From NCBI GenBank assembly GCA_037179385.1, contig CM074193.1:38472846-38536845 (forward strand): a stretch of DNA of 64,000 bases, written 5' to 3'. This stretch comes from Holothuria scabra (Eukaryota > Echinodermata > Holothuroidea > Aspidochirotida > Holothuriidae). The notes under the pieces were generated by a model that had not been told where the DNA came from, made no database searches, and saw nothing but the letters and a program-made list of their open reading frames with translations. A program made the translations under genes and the position numbers. Positions 55,974 to 64,000 of the stretch are shown one piece after another (positions within the stretch are counted from its first letter, which is position 1; each line of letters opens with the position of its first letter).

Positions 55974-58776
55974 GCAAGGAAAATAGAACATGACCTGTGT
56001 AGTACGTAGAAGCAGTATATTGTAAACCCACAGCCATTAAGCCTACCCACAGGCCACAGCCATTACGTTGTTGAAACGTTCATAAAGACTAAAGAATAGG
56101 CACTGCAGACGATATGAGCCCATTTGGTGAACGGCTTCATAAAATGTGATTGATGAAATTCATCTAGTATTTCTTCTATCGACACCTCAAGCCGCCCCTC
56201 AAAAATAACGTGTCTCAAACATCATTTTAACGATTTTATTTTTTAAATAAAAACTAGTAGAGGTTAAGACCTGTCCCCCTTTTATTTTAATTTGCGACAG
56301 TCCTGGATACCACGATGTTTAGGTAGCCAAAGAACGCAGGCGTCCTGAAGAACGGCGTTTGAGAATATTTGCAGAGTATCACTATTAGTGTGAGAGAATA
56401 AGAGTATAAGTGTTAACAGGTTAAAAGGCATAAGAGAATTACATGGAAGGTACTGTATACCCAAACGTTTCAATAAAATACAACAGCCCTGCCAAACTGA
56501 GTATTAAAGCATGGAACTGTAACACCTCCCTGGTAAAACAATGGTTGAATGAGAGGTGAATTGTTGATGGCGTCCTTAAGATTTGTTGCACGACGATGTG
56601 TGTTTTCAATTACAATTTAAAAGACTCATTTTTCCGAGGTATTATGCATTGACCTGATCAACTTGCGTTGTTCGGTACAACAATTTGAGGTTAAACAAAT
56701 ACGCGTCACTTAAATACATTTTGTAACATTTAAATTGAAATGACTGAAATATATTTAGTAACATTTAACATTTTAAACTACATTCTGTGTAGAAAAGAAA
56801 GTTTTTTCTGTTATTATAGCTCTACTTCTAATAAGAAATGAGGCATTTCAATGAAATGAGGACTTCCACAAAATTCACAACATTAATATATAGTAAAGAG
56901 GAGAGGCAGCCAGTAAAATAGTTTGTATAAGAAAAAGTAGTACTAATATTTGAATTTTACACGTTATTTGACTTAACAGTTACATTTATCCATGATATTT
57001 AATAACTAAGCTATACTAATCTATATCGTCTGTATACATAATACATCAATAAACCAAATTAAACCTGCTGATGGTAAGCATCGCGCCGTGGAAATGGAAA
57101 AAGACCAAATGAAGGAACTTCTGGCACAGAAAATAAAAATAAAAATACTTTACTTCACTATGGTTCTGCCTACCAGGCAACGAGTGGACCCAAGGCTTAC
57201 ATATTGCGTCTCAGTGATGGAAATTGATCCTAAGTTTATGGGAAAATTTGACTGGTGTAATGCTAATGTATGGGTCGTATGGGAAGTGACCAGACCCTCA
57301 CAAAAGATGTCAATATCTATTTGCAATCAAAACACGTACAACGATTGGTTTTGACCTCAGCACGCGAAAAAACTCCCTGTAGGCCTATTTGCTTATGTGA
57401 ATCAATTTTACACCTACTTGAAGTCGTATGTGTTACGACACATTTTGTTCCGGCAGCTACGTCATTTTGCAACATGATCTTTGCCAAAGATGAGATCGTC
57501 CTAACAAAGTCACACTTTGTTCACTATACTTAGTCACATAACCAGGCGTAGAACACAAGAACGAATGGCTCAGAACAACGTAAATGTGATAACTTTAAAT
57601 GAAGTATCACATTAATGTAGAAGGTGAAAAATATTCTCTTGTATTATTAACTTATTACTCTAATATTAGTTTTTATGCAAGAAAATGACCCTAATGCATC
57701 AAAATTATTAACTCTGCAATATGGTTAATTCAAAATATTTTTTATTGCCAGACATCACTTCGTTGTATAAAATAAATTACGTTCACTTCAGTATGAATGG
57801 TCCCATTGACCACGTAGTTTCATTAAATATTCTGTTTGACCAGTAAGTTATAATTTAATATTTGTCAATGAATAAAATACACAGTAGTGTTAGCTAAACA
57901 AATTTCTCATTTTTACTGTAATATTGGCAGGAGGATTTCAACGCTGCTGTTTTACAGTTGTAGGTTAATCCTGTACTAATAGTTCACGGTAAATATGGCT
58001 TAAAATTGACGTAGATTCGCAAAACAAAAATAAAGACATATTCAAAACTAATAGAAAAGTTGCACCTGATGCGCAGTGTTTTACAAGGAATTTTTGATTG
58101 GCTGTTGTTATTGTGTTCTATCGATTGTATTGTAAGTTTCAGTAGTGAGTTTTCATTAATCTTTATTTGAGCTTTTTTGTGCTTTGTGTGTGTGTGCTCT
58201 GCAAGTGTACCGTACTTTTTACAGTGTACCTATGGATCCACTTTCATTCCTGAACACTAAAATGGCCTTCGATTGTAGTATTTATGGGAAAAGCGGAAAA
58301 ACAGCAGTGTTGTTTTATTAATATGCATATACAACAATTGTTAGTCGTTACTGGAAGTATAAAACGGAACAACCATTGAAGTAAATATCGGATGCAAAAT
58401 TTAAACCATTGCAGCACTAATAATGGAATTTCTGAAGGTATAATCAATTCAAAAGTAGCCCCGTTTTTATTCAGCCCAACATCTAAAATCCAAAATTTAC
58501 CCAAAGGATGAAAAAGTCTCCCATCTTACATAATTTACCAACGAAGTAACCGACGTTAGATAGTGAACTGTCTAGTACCCACCACTTCACTTGGACCTCT
58601 CTAACATGGCGGCCTTTAGTTATCATTTCATCAGCCCCAGAAGTTGAAATCCTGATACTCCCTTAGAATATTTGTTGATGGTGTGGAATTACAATAGTAC
58701 TTAATTTTTCAAGTGGATTCAATATCAATATTTGAAACCATTTGTTCTACTTGATGCGATTTTATAACACCTATGG

Positions 58777-59193
58777 TTGAAAAGCGTCAGACATATACTG
58801 GCACCTGTTGAAAATAGGTGTACTTTGTTAAACGAGCTAACCCCTGATGATGTAGACAAATCTGAGCTTCTCATTGGTTCATTTTGTTCTGAGTACATAA
58901 AGGTAATGTTTAAGAAAAATGGTATTGTGAAGTTTGCACTGTATCTTCTATTGGAGAAAAAGAACGACCCCGTCATGATCCTCTGTTAACGATATACCAG
59001 ATTGTTCCAACTCTTGAAGTATACTACCATGCATCACCTGAAAGAAATAAATTTACTTTTCAGGTGTAGGGAGGCACATGATCAAAGACAAAGTTGGTAT
59101 AAATTTTGTTACTCTCTTCATAGTTTGAAAAATCCAGGTGCCGTTGCAATTTTCGATAAGAAAGAAAGATGGTCTGAATACTTTACATTATGA
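58777..59193 (+). pseudogene. Possible Death-fold (CARD-like) exon remnant, two pieces
   Basis: The first frame (58777-58989) reads VRHILAPVENRCTLLNELTP, then DDVDKSELLIG and KFALYLLLEKKNDP. The second follows a strong acceptor (TTTACTTTTCAG at about 59053-59064) and reads REAHDQRQSWYKFCYSLHS to a TGA at 59193. The helical pattern, with a late LLxLLEKK helix and a W-x-x-F-x-x-SL helix, recalls CARD/Death-fold domains, but this is a visual impression. There is no ATG, an in-frame TAA lies just upstream and the first piece ends in TAA without a clear donor. A decayed exon or chance are both possible. Confidence 0.28.
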
Positions 59194-59320
59194 ACAAATT
59201 CTGTACTAGTCGAGATTGATTTTTCTCAGAAGGTTGTAAATGACTGGTAAGTTTTAAATATATATGGATAAGTTGAGTTATTTAGGTAACAGTGTGAGCT
59301 TAATTGTGTGAACTGATTGA

Positions 59321-59652
59321 ACACTCTAAAAAAAAATTGTAAACTAAGTCACTCTATTTGAGAGTGAACGTGTGAATTCACTCCATTTGAGTGTTAACTT
59401 ACTACAAGAATAGTGAAATCCGCCCCAAGAATAGTGACGTTCACTGTGACAAGAGTTCAAATTTCACATAAAAAGATTTAAAATTCCCCTTTAAGCGAGT
59501 GCCTGCAGGGATCTCTCTTTTTAAAGAGTGGTCATTGTAGCACTTCATCAAAGATGATTTTTTGCTGTTTGGAGTAAATTTAACCTTTCTGGACGGAAAA
59601 TTTCCGCTCGTTAAGACTAGACGTTGTAACATTTACTCTTGTTACGAGTGTA
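59321..59652. mobile_element. CACTC palindromic MITE, copy near 59.5 kb
   Basis: Opens ACACTCTAAAAAAAAATTGT and contains GTGAATTCACTCCATTTGAG, GTGCCTGCAGGGATCTCTC and a closing TTACGAGTGTAATTTC. The order matches the 40208-40526 copy. The inverted ends are decayed and no TA flank remains. Confidence 0.68.
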
Positions 59653-59831
59653 ATTTCATTGCATACCGATATTGCCTTTACTAACAAGATGGGAGATATA
59701 TTTTTCAAATGAACCCCAATCGAAGTACTCCCCAATAGTGCGTTAGGATTTCTAGGCTAGACGTGAGTCCGATAATTACTCATATTCCTTTCAATAGTTT
59801 GTGAATATCAATACCTTTTCTGCAAAATGGA

Positions 59832-60022
59832 CTACTCTCTAAATGCAAAAGACGGAAATTAGGGACGGATCTAAATTTAGACGGAATATTCACTCTAAAA
59901 AGAGTGAAAATGGCTCTATTTCAACTGAATTTCCACTCGAAACTTAGTTTCTTCCCTAATATCTATCTAAAAAAGAGTGACTTTTCACTCTAAAGGTTAA
60001 AGAGAGTAGGTTTTTAGAGAGG
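59832..60022. mobile_element. CACTC-family MITE, ACTCTCTAAATGC subfamily
   Basis: Begins ACTCTCTAAATGCAAAAGAC and ends GAGAGTAGGTTTTTAGAGAG, an inverted pair. TTCACTCTAAAAAGAGTGAA is a near-perfect palindrome inside. Shorter than the other copies, and the opening is shared with 3460-3662. Confidence 0.62.
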
Positions 60023-60141
60023 ATGATCAGATACATACCTTCAGTATAGGCTTTATTATAAAATTTACTCCCGTCGTAATCCCGCCCTTGTTGGGGTGCT
60101 TCCTTTGAGAGAAAATGAAGACAATTAATTTTATAAAACTT

Positions 60142-60444
60142 GAAGGCCCATTTCTCTCACCCCAAACAGTTCCAATTCTCCTAACCTTCTTACCTAAGCT
60201 CCTCCCACAATTGTCTGAAATTCATCCTCATCCAGATACAACCTCAGTTTATTGCTTCATGGTGAGTATAGAAAAACTCAATTTATATAATCAAAACACT
60301 CCTAGTACCGTTCATGCTGTGTAATGTAAGCTTTGGTACTCTGCATTGTTTGAATTAGCTGTCAATCAAAGAGCTTAGCCAATTGAGAATTTCGGTACCC
60401 GGGTTCCAAAATTGTAGTTTGGGGTGAGAGGTTTGGCCCTTTAA
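60142..60444 (-). mobile_element. MITE with CTCTCACCCC ends, copy 2 (inverted)
   Basis: Reverse complement of the copy at 7572-7872 throughout: it starts GGCCCATTTCTCTCACCCCA, contains ACCGTTCATGCTGTGTAATG and ends GGGGTGAGAGGTTTGGCCCT before TTTAAA. It lies directly 3' of the minus-strand transmembrane gene, possibly in its 3' UTR region. A 69-aa frame across it is an artefact. Confidence 0.75.
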
Positions 60445-60565
60445 AAAATGTTTTCATTTTTCATCAAAACGTGATCAAAATGAGCCGAGGAGTTTCTATT
60501 CCCGAAACTAATGAATAAATCAGGGTTTGTGAAAGGGGAAGAAGTACCCGGTAAAATGAAATGTG

Positions 60566-60577
60566 TCAGGTACAATA
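60566..60577 (-). CDS. Candidate last coding exon of the minus-strand transmembrane gene
   Basis: After an excellent acceptor (AATTTTCCTTTTTTAG) the phase-0 frame reads Tyr-Cys-Thr and then TGA at 60566-60568. If the exon at 60673-60732 splices here, the protein ends ...TINPYCT. The inference rests on splice-site quality and phase agreement only. Confidence 0.45.
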   Translation of the reverse strand, partial: YCT

Positions 60578-60672
60578 CTAAAAAAGGAAAATTAATATCA
60601 ATTGCAATATAAAAATAACAGGCCAGGTGTAAGTGCGTAAGGTTCAATTATTCTTGACAAGAAGATACTTAC

Positions 60673-60732
60673 AGGATTAATGGTACCGTTTGGTCTTTTC
60701 AGTGGATAGACATTAGCCTTCGGAATGGAAGT
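60673..60732 (-). CDS. Candidate cytoplasmic-tail exon, 60 nt
   Basis: Bounded by a strong acceptor (TTTACTTTCTTGCAG) and the donor GTAAGTATC, exactly 20 codons in phase 0: TSIPKANVYPLKRPNGTINP. The residues (Pro, Lys, Tyr) suit a cytoplasmic tail. Phase 0 on both sides matches the end of the transmembrane exon at 63208. Confidence 0.6.
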
Positions 60733-60991
60733 CTGCAAGAAAGTAAAAGGCTATCAAAGGAACATTCGGTGAGGGACTTGATTATTCTTAAACCCGAAAT
60801 ATGTTATAATACAAACGAGAGCTTCGTAGGAAAGTAGAGCATATAATGAGGAAAGAGCTCCAGGAGTGCGCAAACAATATTTTTGGAGTATTGATACTAG
60901 AAGTCATCTTTTGACCTTGTGCATGTGATGTTACAATGCAAAAGAACACCCTCCTTTGGAAGAATAACAAACAATAACACCAAATACTTAC

Positions 60992-61081
60992 AAATGCAGA
61001 AAGCTCATTGGTCAAACAATCGAGTACACTCGCAGGTCTTCCACTAGTTGAGCGAATTGTACAGTGTTGAGGTCCAAAGAG
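60992..61081 (-). CDS. Candidate cytoplasmic-tail exon, 90 nt
   Basis: Ends at a good donor (GTAAGTATT) and opens after ACAAGTATAG, a weak acceptor. It gives 30 codons in phase 0, including TIRSTSGRPASVLDCLTNEL. Phase fits the neighbours at 60673-60732 and 63208-63467, but the weak acceptor makes it less certain than the 60-nt exon. Confidence 0.42.
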
Positions 61082-61908
61082 CTATACTTGTCATACACAA
61101 AGGTCCTTGGTGTAACCACATAATAAATTTTTCCTCGAAACATGACCTTACCGTTTCGTCAATGCATACCGTCTTTTAAAAACAATCAATGCCGTAGCTA
61201 GTGTGTGTGCGTGTGTGTGACGTGCTGGGGGGGGGGGGGGCGACTATACTCTGTGGTTGCGTACCCTACCAAAATCCTCGTCAAAATGTGAAAATGTCCC
61301 TCTTTCCGACGCAATGCTATCTGATTTCGGGCCAAAGCAAACAACGCAATCAGAGTTTTTGCGCCGGCCATTTTTCTGGTTACATTAACATCTAAGCTGA
61401 ATAAAAAGCTTTCACTCTCAAAACATTGCCATAAATTAAGATTTACGGACTTTCATTAAATCTGAAACCATTTGAGAGACTTAAGGAAGCATTTCTTTGT
61501 AATTTTGCGTTGAAGTATGTTCCGTTTTACATTTTCTCATGAGAACTGATCCAAGAATACTTTCAGGTGAAAGAATTTTGTACAAGATGCTGAAGTCTTC
61601 ATACTCTTGTTTCGATATCAATGGACATTATTTTTCAGACTCATGAATTATTTGTTAGATATTCGCACCTATACTTTTAATATAAATGGACAGAGTACAC
61701 TACAGTGACGTTTTATGCACAGATTGTGTACATCGTGTGTATGCGTAAATGCTGAGCAATATGGCAAAGTTCTGCTACCATGTTTTTGCGTGATAAAATT
61801 TAGGCCTTCTTCAGCAGTTGTTGTTAGGGATTTTGGTCATTGGAGCGAGAATGGCCTGAAGGGGCAAGCAGGATGTTAACCCCAAGAGAACACAGGCAGT
61901 TAATTTTG

Positions 61909-61949
<41 letters not shown>

Positions 61950-63207
61950 GTCCATCTGACCGTATAAAAGCTCCATCTCTGTGCCTTAGTGCTTAATAAT
62001 TCACAATTTTATTTTTCTTTTTTTGGGGGGGGGGGGGGATTGAAATATTTTCGACGAAGTGAAATTTAGGGTCAAATTCAACAAATAGTTTTGGAAAATA
62101 ATTGTTATACTATATTTTATTCAAGTAAACGTTTGGTTGATACAGGCTCATTCCCATATCACGGAAAATGACAACCTAAGTACAGTTACTTGCCCGCCTT
62201 GTCGACTAAAATGACGGCGACCACCCAAAGTTCCTATTTTCCTTTGTCCACGTGTCTATGAAGTCCGTTGATATACTTCTACTTTTGATGAATGATTTAA
62301 TGGTGTGTTAGAATACGCGATTTGGCACTTTTTATGTAAACATGCGTGCTTTCGTGACCTTTCTGTTCAGGTCAACTGCTTACAAAACATTTTAGCGCTC
62401 TGCCGGCAGCGCATAGTACTGGTTTACGTGTCTTTACATCCCGCCTTTAGCTGTAAACACACGTAAGTATTACTCTTTGACCTTTGACTTATTGCGAAAT
62501 ACTCCTCCAAGAAAAAACGTGACTTCAAACTTGTCTATTGAAAAAGATTAAGAAGTTGTTTATTTTCATTAAGGGCAACAAAAAGCTTTCAAATTGAAAC
62601 GTCAAATAGAACCATAAAATTTAATTATGTGATCTCATTTGGCCGTAAAATATTGATCCTCTTCTGTATCACAGCTCTCTTCATTTTCTGTAATGTGTGG
62701 TAGTATAGCACGGAAACACTGTTAGAAATGAACTAAAAATTTGAAGAAAAAATGGAAGGCAAACATGCGTCCTATTTCATGAGTTATTAGAAAGGCGAAA
62801 AAGTTGATTTTTGTTGATTACATATGCAAGCAGTAGTTATAAGCTTGTTTATGTACAGAAACTTATATTATTTCAAAAAACTACTCAATGCTTTGCAAGG
62901 GTTTATAATTTTGCTGGCATCTCCCGACTTCGAAAGTTCACGAGACCAAAACTTAAAATGGGACAAACGGTCTGAGAAATCTATTTAAGGTAGTCAAAAA
63001 GATTTTCGAGATCGAGATATGTAATGATAAGCCTTTTTGAGTTCTGTCTGGATAATCTTTTCTTTTTTTTGGTCCCGCGGGCCATTATTTTACATTTTTG
63101 GTCTCCATGACGTTTGGTCTTGTGAACCCTATTCCATGTAACCCCATTGCATATACGAATCTCGTGAATTTTCAGACTGGCGGGTTGTATGGATATTTTT
63201 TACTTAC
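61082..63207 (-). other. Intron-like interval of the minus-strand gene
   Basis: I see no exon that I can support here. It contains G-runs near 61226 and 62025, a (GT)n tract (61911-61948) and, near 63065-63145, text related to the foldback at 10717-11019. Further tail exons may have been missed. Confidence 0.5.
61911..61948 (+). repeat. (GT)n microsatellite
   Basis: Nineteen uninterrupted GT units. Simple sequence, likely polymorphic. Confidence 0.97.
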
Positions 63208-63467
63208 AATGACATTCATTTGCTCAATTTTCTGGGCAATTCTAGCCATTCGTTCGTCTAAATCCTTATCATTAACATAATAAGTCTCATTTGGGGTGTC
63301 ATGATGATTACTACTGCTGGTTGACATGTCTTGTTTATAGCTTGCCATTACACGGTCACGTCTATGTAGTAATATCTTCATACAGAATAGAGTTAGGCAA
63401 ATAAGGATCAAAGCAAGAAGTAAACCGGCTGTTACGCTCACGCCAATGACAAGAACCAGACTGTTAT
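63208..63467 (-). CDS. Transmembrane exon of a single-pass membrane protein
   Basis: A 260-nt exon between an acceptor with a long T tract (AAG at 63468-63470) and a perfect donor GTAAGT (63202-63207). It enters in phase 1, usual after modular extracellular domains, and leaves in phase 0. It encodes NSLVLVIGVSVTAG, a hydrophobic helix LLLALILICLTLFCMKILL, stop-transfer basics HRRDR, then a cytoplasmic stretch with SYKQD, NETYYVND and an amphipathic DERMARIAQKIEQMNVI. The Tyr motifs could be phosphorylation sites. Upstream extracellular exons lie beyond the right edge. The receptor class cannot be named from this part. Confidence 0.72.
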
Positions 63468-63865
63468 CTTAAAAAAAAAAAAAAAAAAGAAAAACAACAA
63501 TAGTAAAAGATGAATCTAAATAACAGCCATATGAGTGCAAAGATCCAATATCAAATTACGAGAAAAAGAGTAACTTGCCTTGAAGTAAACCATTACGTTG
63601 CTAATAATATAACACTGCCAATGAGAAATAGTATACCTTGGGTAGGTTTTGAAAGGCAAGAACAGTCACCCCAACTTGAAGCAGTGTAGTGCACTGTACT
63701 TTTTATAATGGCTGTTGAGAGTCATGTGACAAGATTTAATCTCTTCAAATGGGAAATTTACTAGAGGTGACTGCTTCATTTATCTTGGATACTATGTAAC
63801 TATATTGAACACATGAAATGTGATGAAAAGTACTTTGAGGAGAAATACGAAGAAAATGTGACATT

Positions 63866-64000
63866 AAAGTGCCAAACCTCTCACCCCAAGTACAATTTTG
63901 GTACCCGGGTACCGAAATTTTCAATTGGCTCAGTTCTTTGATTGATAGCTGATTCAAACAATGCAGAGTGCCAAAGCTTATATTACACAGCATGAACGGT
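63866..64000 (+). mobile_element. MITE with CTCTCACCCC ends, copy 3 (cut by window edge)
   Basis: Starts AAAGTGCCAAACCTCTCACC and continues through TTTGATTGATAGCTGATTC to ATTACACAGCATGAACGGT at the last base. It is collinear with 7572 onward. It lies in a probable intron of the minus-strand transmembrane gene. Confidence 0.78.

Larger units (their letters stand above)
50458..58776. other. Gene-free interval right of GPCR-3
   Basis: No convincing gene was seen. Listed separately are a MITE remnant (50531-50762), a degenerate tandem array (51117-51390), a hairpin (51761-51793), a small inverted-repeat element (53665-53835) and an 850-bp TIR element (55124-55973). Open frames at 51938-52261, 53315-53530 and 57088-57354 lack recognisable domains and good splice context. 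Confidence 0.5.

Noticed and set aside
57088..57354. 88-aa frame beginning MEMEKDQMKELL
   Set aside because: No family recognised and no flanking exon; likely chance in AT-rich DNA.
1..64000. CRISPR arrays, operons or prokaryotic signals
   Set aside because: Spliced GPCR exons, LINE and LTR elements show a eukaryotic nuclear genome; no regular direct-repeat/spacer array was seen.

Overview
The window is animal nuclear DNA: AT-rich, intron-containing, gene-poor and full of transposable elements. The kind of receptor cluster, the non-LTR element and the many foldback MITEs suggest a marine invertebrate, perhaps an echinoderm or another invertebrate deuterostome. That placement is inference, because no ribosomal or mitochondrial marker is present.

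The host genes recognised are three related class A (rhodopsin-like) GPCR paralogs. Each is split by an intron inside the DRY motif at the end of TM3. GPCR-1 is on the minus strand (exon 2 at 5737-6340, exon 1 at about 9960-10366; its start codon was not found). GPCR-2 is on the plus strand and looks intact (14343-14728 joined to 19796-20468, 352 aa). GPCR-3 is on the plus strand (26175-26637, 38583-39064, 50282-50457) and is broken by a 1-nt frameshift in TM3 and by an 11.2-kb insertion in TM7. At the right edge a minus-strand gene contributes a transmembrane exon and a probable cytoplasmic tail (63467 down to 60566).

The dominant structure is nested transposition inside GPCR-3. A young Ty3/gypsy retrotransposon (30391-37364, two LTRs of 425 bp that read identically, one frameshift in RT) sits in the intron. 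An element with 28-bp terminal inverted repeats and an 8-bp target duplication (39065-50273) interrupts the TM7 codons. Removing it with one target copy restores the frame exactly. That element was itself hit by a palindromic TA-flanked MITE, a tRNA-derived SINE, a 5'-truncated non-LTR element and a full-coding L1/Tx1-type LINE (44677-50231). The two LINE insertions used adjoining target sites at the right terminal repeat.

The rest (0-5.7 kb, 10.4-14.3 kb, 20.5-26.2 kb, 50.5-60.5 kb) holds no convincing gene. It contains several MITE/foldback families with more than one copy here, SINE copies, microsatellites and degenerate tandem arrays.
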